Notes: a model not told the origin generated them from the sequence alone. DNA of 64,000 nt from Cylicocyclus nassatus (GCA_958299035.1 CATQJL010000112.1:58077823-58141822), one strand, 5' to 3'. Counted from the stretch's first letter, positions 1 to 13,649 are shown. Program-made: numbers and translations.

Positions 1-1540
1 CGATGTAATTTTTCCACAAAAACACAGTTTGCTACCAGAAATAAGATATATTGGCTATTTAGAACCGTGCGACGTTTTTTGGAGTGTAAAAAATTGTTTT
101 TGCCGAAAAACTTTTTCGGATTTTTTCGGCAAAATGACTATTTCACGAATTTTTTGTTTTCGCGTCTCCATGCGAGATTAAAGCCTGCTAAAATAACGTA
201 TGGACTTCTGCAGTGTAAGTAATTTTTAGGATTTTTTTCGGCTAGCTAGCGACACTCTGCGATTTTCTGGCACCAAACTCAAAATTGCAAATTTTGAAGT
301 CCCATATTTGAGAGCTTCGTTCTCGGGGGCTAGCTCATGAAATCTTGCGCTTAAACATCCATCATGGAGCGCAGATCTTCTAATGTTTTTAGAGAACAAG
401 ATTGTGAATTTAGGTTTTCCTTGAAAAGTTATTGAATTTAGTTTGACTTACGCAAGAACTTTCTAGCCAACCTAATATATTTGCACCGACAAAGATCACA
501 CTGGAATGCAATGTGCAATAATCACAATATCTAACAGCAAAACAATTCGACATCTTCAGCAACTATCGACCGCTCTTGCTCCTCTGCAAGCACGCCAGAT
601 GCGAGCAGATACGGTTTTTCTGAAGTTCATCCCACAATTGATGAGCATAATTTTGATATCAGCGTTTCAAGGCAAATGTCACTGCTTATGTCACATATCA
701 TAAGGCCACGGTCACCAAGTATCCTCTCGTAAGGAAATCACATTCTCTCCAATTTTTGTGTTAAACTTCGGAGGTTTAATTAATATGACAGACAAAATTA
801 TTAATTTTACTTCCTCTATCACTTATTCCCCACTTCTTTCCCTATTGCAATACTTTGAATACTTGCATGTCAGAGGTTAATGACTATTTTCACGCTGTGT
901 GCAGGTCTTAGCAGAGATTCTATTACCGTTTCTCGTTTGTGGCGTCCACAACCTTACTGTTAGTTAAATCTATGTGTAGTGGTGTCAGCTGACTTCTCAG
1001 TTGATCTATACCTTCCGCTTCTTCCTTTCTCAAAAACGTTCTTCTTGGGCATCCACGTGATGACTTTGATGTCTGGATATTTACCTGTCATCTGTTCTCC
1101 TCGCAATGTAGTCACATATCGCTTCGTTTGCCTATGTGCTATGACTTGACAAAGTTTTAGGTGCGATAACGCCATATAGTCTTTGTTTTCGACGATCGGC
1201 TTTCTATTTATCTTCACTCACAACGCCAATATATCCCCAGCCGCTGCCCTATTTTCTAGCAACATTGACGCTGGTTTGCACCAAAAACAAGATATTATGC
1301 ATTTCACTTTACACCATTTTGAAAGACCACGCTGACCAGCATTCATGTTCCTGCAAAAAGCATCTATTGAATCTATGCGATTATGATGTTGGGTAAGAAC
1401 GACGGCGATCACTCGCACTTCATAGTCTATGGATGAGTGACGAGTACTTTGATAGTTGGTGTTTTTTTTGTTCTTTTTACCTGTTGCTGGTTATGCTCTC
1501 AGTATTTTGTTCTAGTATGGCACACCTTTCGCGTAACAAA
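1..1540. other. Non-coding stretch, no gene recognised
   Basis: No exon or transposase could be supported here. The only visible structure is an A+T-rich hairpin-like stretch near 100-135, in which two gccgaaaaa-type arms face each other. Short open frames in the area show no family motif and no splice pattern comparable with the gene on the right. Confidence 0.5.
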
Positions 1541-1935
1541 TCTATATATATATAAAACTCAAAAATTGTCAGTTTGGAGGGTATGTGCGTTATAGAAACG
1601 CGCGCCACTCAACCGATTCAGCTGAAACTTTGCACACATATGTTTTCGACCCTTGCGCAGATGATAGGCTACTTTTTGCGGCGATTCGTTGGGTCCTTCT
1701 ATCGATTTATTGATTTGTTTACATTTTCCTGAGGAATTGAAGGGTTATCATGTTCAATCAAGCTTTTTCCATACTCATGTAGAAAAGGGCGGTGAAGCTC
1801 ATTTTCACCTCAAGATCACGAGGATGCGGTTTCCAAGCGGACGTCCCAAGGTAAGTCATCCATACCATATAGGGCGGGGGGGGGGCTCGCAGTGCGGTGA
1901 ACCATGGCCCGGGCTGGACCGGGAAAGCCAACTAG
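1541..1935 (+). mobile_element. Non-autonomous Helitron-like element
   Basis: The element starts with TC (TCTATATATATATAAAAC) directly after an A. It ends with CTAG followed by T, as expected for Helitrons, which insert between A and T without a target duplication. A GC-rich hairpin (CCCGGgctggaCCGGG) lies just before the CTAG end, the position of the Helitron 3' hairpin. The 5' part shares the segment 'gataggctacttttt' type wording with the second copy at 51063-51797. No Rep/helicase coding is present, so it would depend on an autonomous partner. Confidence 0.7.
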
Positions 1936-2497
1936 TAATAAATAAAATTAAATCAAAGGTCTAGATACACTAAGACTTTAATTGATCATTATTTGAAGAT
2001 GAATGCAAATCGGGTCGATTCGAGTCGAAGAAGCTAGAACAAATAAGTTGAGCATAAGCCGAAATGGATAAACGAACAAGATTGGGGTGGATAAACCAGG
2101 AATGTCACTGAACACAAATTCTTCAAAACACTTGCGTGAAGGCGGCTGTATGGCATTCTGAGCGCTTTTGAGGAAGTCTGGTGGTACGCTAACACTGGTT
2201 GTGTAGCTCATGTTATTACTTCCAACACACGTATACGGTAATTTTCGTCAGATAATCTGCTTGTACATAATATACATGAGTTAACATCTGGCAGTGCAAT
2301 GTTCGATTCTCGTGAGTTTCCCAGAAGAAGAAAAAGAAGAGAGTCATAGTACCTATTTCTTTAATGATCATCATTTGTTTTTACACAAAAAATCTGCATT
2401 TAGAAATGCAATTTTTTGCGATATGCTAACATTACCTGCAAGGTATAGCAATCAGCTTGGTAAACACAGTGTGATATTTACTACAATCATCTGCCAG

Positions 2498-2562
2498 ATG
2501 ATATCCGGTGACTGTAACTCTGAATCACGATGATATCCGTTGACTGTAACTCTGAATCACAG
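2498..2562. repeat. Short tandem duplication (about 32 bases x 2)
   Basis: Two adjacent near-identical copies of a 32-33-base unit beginning gatgatatccg and ending ctgaatcac; they differ at one base (ccggtg versus ccgttg). Likely a simple slippage duplication in non-coding DNA. Confidence 0.8.
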
Positions 2563-5500
2563 TTGCCGCAATTGTTCAGTAGATCAACATATCATCGCGG
2601 TACCTGCATCATAGCGTCAGACAGTTTTTGGAAATTGTGTGATTAGGACGTGAGCTACAAACATGCACATAGTAGATTTGAATCCGAAAAAAGTAAATAG
2701 AAAAAAATTTAGGCAGTTTTAAAGACTAAACTGTGGCCATTTGGCTTCTGAGCAAAAAATCAAATAACACAAGCCGAGTCATAAACAACAACGGAACAAA
2801 AATGAACCACCCTTGTGATGAAACCAAATGCTCGCAAGGCAAAACATTCTTTACAGGTTTTCGTAGAAAAGAGACAGAGGTAAATAGGCGCGTCATTGTG
2901 GAGATGATGATAGAAAAATGCTGTTGTGGGCCTAAGATATAGTAAGCTAACCTCTACATCGATCGAATGTTGCAAAAAGTGAGTAAAGGTAGATAAGACT
3001 GAACTGACTGTCGGCTTGATCTGCCTTCGCTATCTGCTGCGGACTTCTAAGCGAAGTGTAATGAAGGATTATTTTGTGAATAAAAAGTAAGGTGCAAGAT
3101 TAGTGTAAAATCACTCGTAACATTTTTTCTAGGGCTCAACTGATAGTCGGGTCACTCGTGCGAGAAATATTCTTGATTCAAAAATACCAACTCGCTGCTG
3201 CCTCTTTGAACGTAAGAAAGGGTTACGACTAATTCTACAGTAATATTGTATTCAAAATTTAAGCACAAGAATCTTCATGACTCCTCGTCCAGAAGCCCGC
3301 AGCAGATAGCAAACGTAGATATGGAGTCAGAGTTTCAAGCTCTACAAGATAGTGTACACATTGAAAAGCCACTTCGACCAACCTTCCCCTTGTTAGAGGA
3401 TTCTGTTAAAGCAACAGGTGAAATATAAGCAAGCATTACTGTATGTACTGAGCAGATAAGCGTCGCAACTGCATTTAGGATATGTTTCGGCAATTCGGAT
3501 TTCGAGTAGCACTATTGCATTGTTTCATAAATTTCAGCGTTTGATGGTGGTGAATCCTTTGAGAGGCAGAAGTGTGAAGCAACTGGAAATTATTTATTAA
3601 TTAGTTTCTGTAGTTGTTGACTAGTGTAGTAGTGCACAGAGATGCTACACTACTATAAAAGTAGAGATTTGGTAGATTTTGGGCATTTCTGGTAATTTCT
3701 AAATATAATGATTTCTTTCTTTGTATAGTATGTTTGCATTTCTGGAAAAAAATTAGTTTCCCTGATTTTCAGCCCGGTTCACGCAATCCGAAGCTTATGA
3801 CTGCCTCACACGTTTTCCTAAGAAGTGTCATGGTCGCACAAATTTAAATATTTTTCGAAGAGTTTCTGTTACGATATGTACGTATTTATAATCTATCTAT
3901 TTATTTTCATTGTACCCTCATGTTAAATAATTGAGAAGTAGACAAACAAGCACAGGTGAGAAGAGCCAGTCTCAATCGCCGGGAAGTGATTAGGATAGTA
4001 AAACTGGAAGAGCCAAGAGCCTTAAACCCACCATAACAAGCAGCATCCTCTAGAAGTTAGGAAGCTGCAGGAAAGTTATCGCATAGACCGGAAAGTATAG
4101 AGTATGAATTTTACTCACTCTAAAATTATGATTAAACTCGTCATTTGTGTTTCAGTGAATCCCCGGGTAAAGCTAGCTGACTTGTTCTTGATTGGTAGCT
4201 GTAGGCTGTAACAGCCACAACGGTAACAAAAATCGCGAGATGGGGCTGCACGCGCCCACCGCTTGCGGCGAAAATAAAGCTCGAGCGCGGAAGCTGGCTC
4301 TTTGCAAATTCAGGATTATCCTGCGCTTACCCTTCTTGATCTGCGATGGGCTTTGAAAAGGTTTTAAAACTATTTTGTCCTGGATGTAGATTTTTCTGTA
4401 AAATGTGTGAAATTTCATGTAAAGAAGAAGAAAATTTTGACTCTGTTTTCACAGAGCCATCTCAGATTGCTCCTAGGTAGCACAAAAGCCAGCTAACTCC
4501 AAAAAAAGTTTGCCACGACTTCTTTCTGAACAAACCTTTTATTTCGGGGAGCATACAGAGGGGGCAATTGCTGGTTTTGTAAAAAATGAAATCGAACGTC
4601 TCCAAAGATAACGAGGTGGATAAGGGATGGCATGGCCCGTAGTAAACCCCCATCAGGGCATGTCCCCTTAGGCGGACCGGAGTCGATTTCTTGGCGCCTC
4701 AGTCCAGCATACGGCGAGCTATCAGTTTAGGTGCTGATCGTTTTGCAGACATGACAAAAGTTCTCAAAAAAACAGCAAGAGCGTTTGCGGTTATGGTCAA
4801 ATGGATTAAGGACTAAGAAACATAGGCGGTCATGGTTCGAGATCGGCTAGCGGAGTCATTTTTGCTGCATCGGCGCGCAATCATTGAGAGGGTCACTGAA
4901 AAAAATCGATGATGACCGCTATCAAGAGATTCGGCTAGCAAATGGATAGAGAAAACAACGTCATGCTATTCAGCGCAAATTTTCGTTTTAATAAAATACA
5001 TTTTTGAACAGAACAACGACATAAGCAAATAACTATTCATTCATCGCAGCATTAAAAAAATAAGGCAAATCCCGCGATAAAAGATAAAAAACTTGATTTT
5101 CCGTTTTCTTGCTTGCAAACAGCTGTTTATCGATTCTTTTCCTCCGCAAATCCCCGAATTTGTGCAATTTCCCCTGTAGAGGAGTACCAACTGGTAGCAA
5201 CTGGCCTAGTGGTGAGTAATTTGAATGAAGATACAATGAGGATTTTAATACTCATATTACTTTGGTTTTATTAACATTTCTAACTTCGATTAGCATCAAT
5301 ATCATCAGAAATTTCAGGCTTTAGGGCTCATGAGAAGCCATTTAGAAGCCCAAGTTTGCAAAAAATTGCGATAAAGTTGCATGCGAAGGGGATCAAAACT
5401 TTGACACTCTCCTTATCAAGCAAGTCACTTACCTCTAGGCCAATGGCCACCATTTGGTATACCTCTACAGCGCTCATACATGAGAGGAGATCTGCTGGAG

Positions 5501-6739
5501 GGCGCCTCAACCCCAGAGGGAAGCACCCCTCATAACTGCTTCTAGGAAATCGCTCCGCTGCTAGAAACTACAGATCTCCACAGCGTTTCAAGCGCTTTAA
5601 GGCAATGGATGTTTCATCGGATTGGTGCTTTCGACTAGCAATAAGTATCCTTTCCTTGCCAGGAGCAAATTACGGAAATTTTCTCTGAGTCTCCTCCTTA
5701 GCACACTATTTCTGAGCATCATCGCCAAGCTCATCTCCGATGACTCAATCGCGAGCTGATCTCCCTGCCGGGCTTGATCTGAATCTCACTTATCAGGTGA
5801 CGTTGCATACTTACAACGAGAAAAAGTGGGCAGTCCTCATTTCACCTGACGGTGCCTCATATGAGGGCCTCAGGGGAGATCATTTCCCCTGTTTCCCCTG
5901 ATCGAGCCTTACTACGGGCCAACATATGTGACAGGTAAGTTTTGTTCGCCAGGAGGAGCGCTGCAATGATTCGTTGTGTCGACTTGCGTGAAACTGGCTG
6001 GCCAATTAAAATTTTTCTATTCAAAGCATATGACAATTCAATTTCAAATTTCTTTATGTGATTAGGAGATTTCTTGAAAAATTCCGCCGCTCTCGGGACT
6101 CCGATTTTGCACGAGGCTACGATTTTTCCATATACACCATACTAAGCCTGTACGTGTTTTGTTCTGGGCTCTGCCTTAAGCCTCTCAAAAGCGATATGCC
6201 GTGATTAGATGTACCTCCTCGAAGCCTCAAATGACAGTTAGTACGCAACTTTTGCTACGATTGACCTTACATGATTACTAACCGCATAACTAGTCCACAC
6301 AATAAGGTGATGATGCGCGCTTGCCGGCGTTATCTATCTAGTAAAGCAAAAATCTTGCTGAGACTACGTAGGCGAAACGAGACGAACTCTAAGTCCTCGC
6401 ATTAAAAACATTTGGATGAGTTTAATAAGTCAGCAATTTTTACTCTCCTTGGGACTCATCCAATGCACTGCTATCATAGAAGTAGCTTTTTCCATCTTAG
6501 CCCATGAACATTAGTTGTGGCTCGTAAGACCCTCTTTATCTCCGTCTTTACCAAAAATGAACCGAAAGATGAGTGTGTCACTGTAAAGCGATTGTCATCT
6601 TATCATAGCCTCGGCGACTATAAATAGGAAATGGAGTAGGGGTAGCTCATATTCCTACCCTATCCTCAGGATAGTTAGCTACCAAGATAAGTTAGCGACT
6701 AAAGACGAAGTATATCGCACTAGATGCACCTCCAAACGC

Positions 6740-7050
6740 TGATTTTAGATCTGTTTTCCTCTTTTTGCGGAACAGCTCTTCGAAAGAAGTTACGAACGTT
6801 TGAATGTCCAAATTGTCAAGCATTGAGTTTCTTGAAAATTAGCGAAAAGCTCAAAAAAATTCTGTATATCCACCTTCTTTCCTTCTTCTTTGCAGGCAAT
6901 ATATTAGACTTGATACAATATTGATTACCACTTCTAGTTTTTGTACAGCTTTTCGCAGATTTTAAGCCACTCAGATTTTGACATTTTGGACACTGGAAAG
7001 GCTCATGACCTACTTCAAAAGGTTTTTCCGCAAAAAAGGAAAGCACGTGT
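6740..7050. repeat. Imperfect inverted repeat, dispersed family
   Basis: The left side contains 'cgaaagaagttacgaacg' and 'gcgaaaagct'. The right side contains the inverse 'acagcttttcgcagatttt' and 'ttggacactggaaaggctc'. A related arrangement (gaaaggttatgagcgttgg, gcgaaaagctgt, acagcttttcgctgaat) is present at 39190-39420, so this is a repeat family rather than a unique hairpin. No coding is recognised. Confidence 0.55.
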
Positions 7051-8474
7051 AGAATCTTGTCTGAAGATGCGTCTAATGATATACGTTCTCGTCTTCAATC
7101 AATCGCCAACTCATTTGGTATCCTTCCCTTATTATAAAGGGGAGGGTAGAGGTGGATGGGGTAGGGAGGGAGTGGAGAGGGGAGGGGAAGGGGAGGTGTT
7201 ATGGAGCAAGGCTGCGTCGCACTCCTCTGCGGTGTGTCCAGAGCGCCATTTGCGTTGTTTCGCTCAATCGCAGTTTCAGGATGGTTAGCGCTTCACAAAC
7301 CGCTGTTGTTACACTCTGCGAAAATGTTCAATGCAGTATATATCCAAAATAGAGTTTGGGTCACAAAGATGATATAAACAAAAAGGGCTCAAAAGAAGCG
7401 GAACAGTAGAGATAATGAGGAAAAAACAAATGTTTTTTATCTGTCAAAAGAGCTGATCAATTTTCATTTTTTTTCTTCACATTCTCTTGCGTTGCTTTTT
7501 CAATAGATATCTTCTTGCTCATACCCTGCCTTTAGTTTCCAAAATCCGGAATCGGTATTGTGACCGTAGCAAAAGCGATAGACTCAAAGCGCAGGAGAGC
7601 ACTGGCTTTTCTGCGGCTGCAATCAAAAACGACGCAACCCAAATGGCCTTACGGGATATACAGTAGAGGAGGCGGAGTAGCTTTGTTCCAAACGCCGCCA
7701 TGGAGAGGTTGAAACTGAGCAGTGAAGATGTAGAGGGGATCATACAAGTAGCTGGGTGGTAGGTTTCAGGACCCGACCAAGGAGTAATTCGTGTGGTGTA
7801 TGATGCAGAAAAAAGTACAAAATTTTGAGCTTTCTTTCATAAAGTGGTAAAGGAGGGTTTTTCGTTTTTATATCATCTATTCAGGGTGAGCGGCAGCACA
7901 AACAAAAAAGACAAGTGGAAAGTTGAGTAGTTGAAAAAAGTAAAGAGGGACTTAGGGGAAATAGTTTTTTTCAGAATTGACGTTTCGTCTCAGTTACTGC
8001 CTGGTTTCAGTTGGTGCCGAGCCCCAATTGCGCCACCAATGAAAAATATCTGAGGGTTACAAAAAAGCCTCTAGCAAAGATTATCGAACCGTTGTTTATT
8101 CGTAAAGCTGCTCTTACTTTGAAGTTACAATATTTGTAGAAAAAAATATGAAAAATTATGTTGACAAAGACTTGGGTCCAGCTCAGCTGGCACCCAACTT
8201 GACGGTACCTTCCAGCCAACTCGGACAAAAGTTGGGCACCGTTTTTTTGGCGTGAGTTTTCATGGATTTTTGGGCCATAGTTTGAATTTCCCAAGCCATG
8301 CTTCCCCACCTCGAAAGCGCAAAACGATATTTACTTTGCATTTTTCCCCAGAGATAGTAATCAGCTTGACCCACTTTAGCTGTGCCGAGCCCCTATGAAT
8401 TTTAATTATTAAGGCATCAAATTCCTTGATAATTGAAAGTATTTATAACAAAGAAAATAATATTTGCGTTACTA

Positions 8475-10026
8475 CAGTGCTGGCCATAGCTATAAAGCCA
8501 CCCTAGAAATCACTGTAATTTGCTCTCCGCTGTTGGAAATTGCCTAAAAAACCACTATTCTGTGTGCAAACTAACGTCATATTATTGACCGGGACGGCTC
8601 CCAATTTCATTGGTTTTGGCCGGAGAAAAATTGAAAATTTTGAAAAAAGGTGTTCCCAATGCTGGTCACAGCTATAAAGCCACCTCTCATTTCTAATCAG
8701 TACTGCATTTTTTGAATCTGAAATTTTTTGTACATATCCAGCATCAAAATATGAAACATTTATTACAGTTGGAAGCAGTCGTCTTTTCAGAAAGAAGATT
8801 CATCCTGCATTTTTTGCTTCAAAATGTATAAAAAGTTATAATGTTTGGAAAAACTGCTTTTTCACCAAATTCTCAAGCACTTGTTTGACTCGAATGAAGG
8901 TCCTAGTGTTCGCCGAGTCTTTGCAATGAATATGGTGAAAAGCGCAGGAGTCAACATGGCGTAGTCGCTGATACTGTTAAACGAGCTTCATCCTACCGAG
9001 GTGTAAGCACGCTTCTGAAACGCAAAACTCGATTTCTGAAGCGCGAAAATTTTCGGTTGGAAGTTGACACCTTGTTTGCATGGTGACGTACTCATGCCGA
9101 AGCTGTCAGGCTTTTTACAAAGACGTATTTGCAGCATTGAATTTAGAACGCTTTGTCTGCAGTTCGGTTGTGCGCAGTGTATCTCACATGACTTCAAATA
9201 TTGCTGCTTTGAACTCCACTTCAAGTCAAATCTTACAAAACTGTCAGGAATACTAGAATTTTAAAGTTTTGAGCGGTTCTCCGCTCGATAGAGGTAAGCT
9301 GTGTCATGATCAGGCAGAGTGCACCACTCATTTTTGAAAAAAGGCATCCAAGGCGGAACCAAATTCCTGAAAGTTGCGATGTCGTTCAAGCTATCCGCAC
9401 GAGTCTGTCGTTGTACAGGCGACGTGCTGAGCACGTTACAGAGCTTTTCGGGCAATAGAACTCAAGTTTTGCGGTTTGAAAACTTGTCTACCTGGATGTG
9501 AGGTTGAGACTCGCTTATCAATATCAGCGACTACGCCATGTTGACTCCTGCGCTTTTCACCATATTCACTGCAAAGGCTCGGCAAAGCCTAAGACCTTCA
9601 TCCGAATCAAACAAATGGTTGAGAATTTGGTGAAAAGGCAGTTTTTCCGAACATTTTCCGAACATTATAACTTTTCATACATTTTGAAGCAAAAAATGCA
9701 GGATGAATCTTCTTTTAAAGGCGACTGCTTCCAAGTGTGAAAAATGTTTTATATTTTGATGTTGTATATGTACAAAAAATTTCAAGATCAAAAAACGTAG
9801 TACTGATTGGGATTGAGAGGTGGCTTTATAGCTGTGACCAGCCTTGGAAACCTCTTTTTCAAATTTTTCAATTTTTCTGCGGCCAAAACCATGAAATTGG
9901 GAGCCGTCCTGGTCAATGATATAACGTTAGTTTGCACACAGAATAGTGGTTTTTCAGACGATTCCGAACAAAAAAGAGCAAATTACAGTGATTTTTAGAG
10001 TGGCTTTATAGCTATGGCCAGCACTG
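8475..10026. mobile_element. Palindromic Tc1-type non-autonomous element
   Basis: Both ends read CAGTGCTGGCCATAGCTATA inward and are bordered by TA (8473-8474 and 10027-10028), the target duplication of Tc1/mariner elements. CAGTGCTGGCC is the start of the classical Tc1 terminal repeat. The arms are very long: sequences from 8475 to about 8975 reappear inverted at about 9523-10026, including 'gactcctgcgcttttcacc'. A second copy of the terminal motif lies inside each arm (8656-8697; 9815-9845), suggesting nested or rearranged ends. The 1552-base length is close to Tc1, but no DDE transposase frame survives. Confidence 0.85.
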
Positions 10027-10070
10027 TATAGCACACAATATAGAAATGTCTCTCAATGCGAAGTTAACTA

Positions 10071-10882
10071 TTAGGTTGAACACTAAGTTTTGCAACTTGT
10101 TTCATAACTTCACTCTCACTCAACATGGCGCCCTCAAACTTTGGCATTATGTAGAGTACAATGTGATCTACAAGTGAGCACAAATTGTCTAAAATTTGAA
10201 CGCGAAATAGAAAAGCTTCAGGCATTTTTTGAAAACTACTGAAATTTGAGAATTTTTGGGGTTCCAAGCCAACATGAAGCCTTTAGCAGCCTAGACCATG
10301 GGCAGTAATCCGGGTTCGTCTACAAATTATTGCTGGAGGTTGACTCCTTTGGCCTTGTAAGAAAGAAACAAAATTCAGGGGCATGTCGAGATTTGGCGTC
10401 CTCACAAAGTCGAACGAGTCAATGTACGCAAGAGCTGCTGGAACGACCGTCAATGACTAAAGAGTCCGAAGCTTAAATTTCGCCGAGACTTCACATAGTA
10501 AGGTTATTTGACCTGCCGAACGCGAATATCATATTCATTTGTTGAATCAACGCCTTTTTCTTGTTTAGGGTGAGACCCCATAACGTACACGTACAGTTAT
10601 TCTACAGAAAAGCCCCTTATCACGCAATTTCACTATTGTTTTCGTGATCAGCATGTCGGATAATACCCCTATGCCAAGTTTCAGCCAAATCCGTCAAACT
10701 CTGAATTTTTCCCCTTCATACCATACACCTACCGTAACCCTCACTGCGACGTCAGAATTTGGTAGGACAGCAGCTGCGCTTGTAGCTTACGTGATAACCA
10801 ACACAGTGGCAAAAATTGAGTGCGCCATGTTGAGTAAGAGGGAAGTTATGAAACCAGTTGCAAAAGTTAGTGTTCAACCTAA
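10071..10882. mobile_element. Mariner-type MITE
   Basis: Terminal inverted repeats TTAGGTTGAACACTAAGTTT (left) and the inverse ending GTGTTCAACCTAA (right) extend about 45 bases, through 'cataacttc'/'gaagttatg'. The length of 812 bases and lack of a transposase indicate a non-autonomous mariner-type element. The 162-codon open frame crossing its right end (10644-11132) spans the element border and is not a gene. The same TTAGGTTG-type ends are found on at least five other elements in this window. Confidence 0.75.
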
Positions 10883-11209
10883 CAAAAAGGATCATGCTTA
10901 CAACTTTTCCCAACTCGAAGCTCTGCGCATATATGAAAAAAAAGCAGAAGCAAAGCAGCTCTGCAGCACCATGATTTTAATTTTCTCCAAAGTTTTGATT
11001 ACAAAGCGTCCGGTGAGAAAAGTGTCGATTTTTCACGTATGTAGAACTTTTACCAATAATGTGTTCTTAGGATTCAGACTAACAACTTGGTTTTTGTCCT
11101 TGTCAAACTGTTCTCGAACCCGTAATCAGTAATATAATTGTCGTGACACTGCTGTGTGACCTGTGTTTGCAAAGTCAGAGAGATCATTTGCTACAAAGCA
11201 CTTCGATCA

Positions 11210-12740
11210 GAGGACAGGGGTCAGAGCCAGGGCTTAGCAGAGGTGGCGCTTTTACAGGCTGGATGTCGTTTTTTTAGAGAAAAACAAAAGGGAACTCGTA
11301 ATGTTCCCAGGAGTGGTTCCCGGAAAACTGATACATTATTAGCAGCTAACCCTAAGAAAACCCTTATCTTAACTCCGACGTCGTTACACCAGTACAGGTA
11401 GATCAACACGTTACAAAGATGACACGTGTTTAGACCTGTGTGCACACGATTTCAACGTGTTAAAACACAATCTTTATGCACAAAAAAATAAATAATCAGT
11501 CCGTTTACAGCCAGTAAGCAATATTGAACGACCAAATTTGATGTGTATCTCTGCGGCGATAATTGAAAGGAAAGTATGAAAAATTATGAAAGAAATATGT
11601 GAAGGAAAGGCTGTAAGTGTTTTTGTAATTTAGGTTGCTCCCGCGCAACCTGGGAGCACCCTCAGGTTGCGCGGAACCAAACAAAGTCATAGTTTTCCTC
11701 TTCTTCATATAACTTCCAAGAATTTTTCATATAAGTCTGTTTTTTTAGTTCAACTCTACCTGTGATCACTTACCTTAACCCAAATTTCGTTTCTTCTGCT
11801 TCGCTAAGGCCCTTGAATAATATAAAAACACCTTTTTCGAAGTTGCTGTTTTGTCTCCAATTTCCTTGCTTATTTTTAACTTCCATTAACTCATCGTTCG
11901 CTGCAGAATTAGCCGTACTTCTACAAATACCACAAAAGGCGTCGTAATCTTCTACAAAAGGAGACTTCGTTTTCAAAATTCTAAAATGCCACCTCCTGCC
12001 AGGTTCTGGTCAGGGCTCAGCAGAGGTGACGCTTGACGCTTTCACGCGCTGGATGTCGTTTTTTTAAAAGCAAAGTAACACCCGTAAATTCACCCGAAAA
12101 TCTGAGAAATAATAGAAAGCTTCGACTCTAACGCGTTGCAAGCCCGAATTTGAAGGTTTAACGTAATTTTACCACTTACAGATAAACTAACACGTTATAA
12201 ACACAGCAGTGCCGTGCCCAAACGCAATTTTTACTCACAGAATATGAACTGTTGGTTGGTTTACAACAGGTAAGCAATATTGAGCACCAAATTTGGTGTG
12301 CACTTCTGCGGCGATGATCAAAAAGAAAGTACGAAAACCTTGAAAAATGTGAACGAGAAAAGTAAGCGTTTTTCGTTTTTGGGTTGCTTCCGCGCAACCT
12401 GGGAGCACCCTAAAATTGGGCGGGACCAGACAAAGTCATAAATCGCAGTTTTCTCCTCTTCAAATAATTTTTCAAATTTTTGTACATAAATCTATTCTTT
12501 AGATCAAGCTCTACTCTACCTATGTGTACTCATCTTAACCAAAGTTTCGCTTCGCCCATACTTTGTTACGGCTCTTGATGATATAGAAACAGCCTTTTCT
12601 AACATTTCGCTTCTTAAGCTTTGATTTATTATTGTCTTTTTCTTTGTCACTTCAATCCATATTTTTGTTGAAGATTATTAGAAGGCTTCTACAAGCACAA
12701 CCAAAGGCAACTCGTAATTTTCAGCTATGCCAAGAAGGGC
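11210..12740. repeat. Diverged tandem duplication of about 0.78 kb
   Basis: Unit 1 (about 11217-11999) and unit 2 (about 12000-12740) each begin with agggct(t/c)agcagaggtg, contain 'ctggatgtcgtttttttag'-like sequence, 'aagcaatattga', 'ctgcggcgat' and a hairpin-forming 'cgcgcaacctgggagcaccc'. They end near 'ttctgcttcg'/'cttcgcccat' segments. The start motif recurs at 50378, so the unit is part of a dispersed repeat. No coding function is recognised. Confidence 0.65.
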
Positions 12741-13210
12741 TTCGTGTTTGAATTTTTCATATGCCACCTCGTGCTGGGCCGTGGCAGGAGTGCCATATAT
12801 TGCTCAATCAACTCGTGTTTTTCTGTAATGTCAAAAGATACTTCGTGTTTGAATTATTCATATTGCCAGCTCCTGCTGGGCCGTGGCAGGAGTACCATCT
12901 ATTGCTCAGTAATTCGTGATTTTCTGCAATGTCAAGGAGAACTTCGTGTTTGAATTTTTCATATGCCACCTCGTGCTGGGCCGTGGCAGGAGTACCATCT
13001 ATTGCTCAGTAGTTCGTGATTTTCTGCAACGTCAAAGGGAACTTCGTGTTTGAATTTTTCATATGCCACCTCGTGCTGGGCCGTGGTAGGAGTACCATCT
13101 ATTGCTCAGTAATTCGTGATTTTCTGCAATGTCAAAGGGAACTTCGTGTTTGAATTTTTCATATGCCAACTCGTGCTGGGCCGTGGCAGGAGTACCATCT
13201 ATTGCTCAGT
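12741..13210. repeat. 100-base tandem repeat, about 4.7 copies
   Basis: The phrase ttcgtgtttgaat recurs at 12741, 12842, 12943, 13043 and 13143, giving a period of 100-101 bases. Each unit contains 'cgtgctgggccgtggcagg' and 'accatctattgctcagt'. Copies differ at only a few bases, so the array is young or homogenised. It sits at the end of the 0.78-kb tandem duplication. Open frames within it are by-products of the repeat. Confidence 0.9.
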
Positions 13211-13649
13211 TATCATCAAATGCTCCCGGTGTCATTGCAATTAGGGGAAGATAATGAAACTTGTGCACTGCTTGTGCACTCTAATTGTGGAAATACCTTT
13301 TCTGTTGTACTTCAGATTAATTAGACCACACTTCGAATTTCTCATTAACGAAAGTAATTTAATTAGTGGCTTGGCTAGATGGAATTGTTCTCATTGAAGG
13401 CGGGTTGATTGTCAATCAGGCGGTTACTGGATCTTTGCAGATTGTGCACTTTTTCATCATAACCTCTTTGGTCAAGAACAATGAAGTGCACTTTGAATCC
13501 ACTGCAAATGATCTTCCGGTCAACTTTGTCAACGACATTTCCAGAAAATTTGTGAGAGCATTCATATTAACAATGAAGAATTATGGAATTTTTGGATGTA
13601 GAGCACTAACCTTTTGAATTTGTAATGTACATTATCATAAACGGGGGAG
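13211..13649. other. Non-coding spacer
   Basis: I see no exon, RNA gene or terminal repeat in this interval. The 83-codon frame at 13366-13617 has no recognisable motif. Confidence 0.4.

Larger units (their letters stand above)
1936..8474. other. Gene-poor stretch with dispersed repeats
   Basis: No supported exon. Visible are a 32-33-base tandem duplication at about 2498-2562 (two copies of gatgatatccgktgactgta...), a segment at 3240-3425 resembling 20460-20640, an imperfect inverted repeat at about 6740-7045 whose sequence recurs at 39.17-39.42 kb, and a purine-rich G tract at 7134-7200. Open frames at 7519-7743 and 8007-8309 have no recognisable motif and I do not call them genes. Confidence 0.45.

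Noticed and set aside
10644..11132. 162-codon plus-strand open frame
   Set aside because: It crosses the right end of the mariner-type MITE (10882) and contains its terminal repeat in translation; no domain or splice support.
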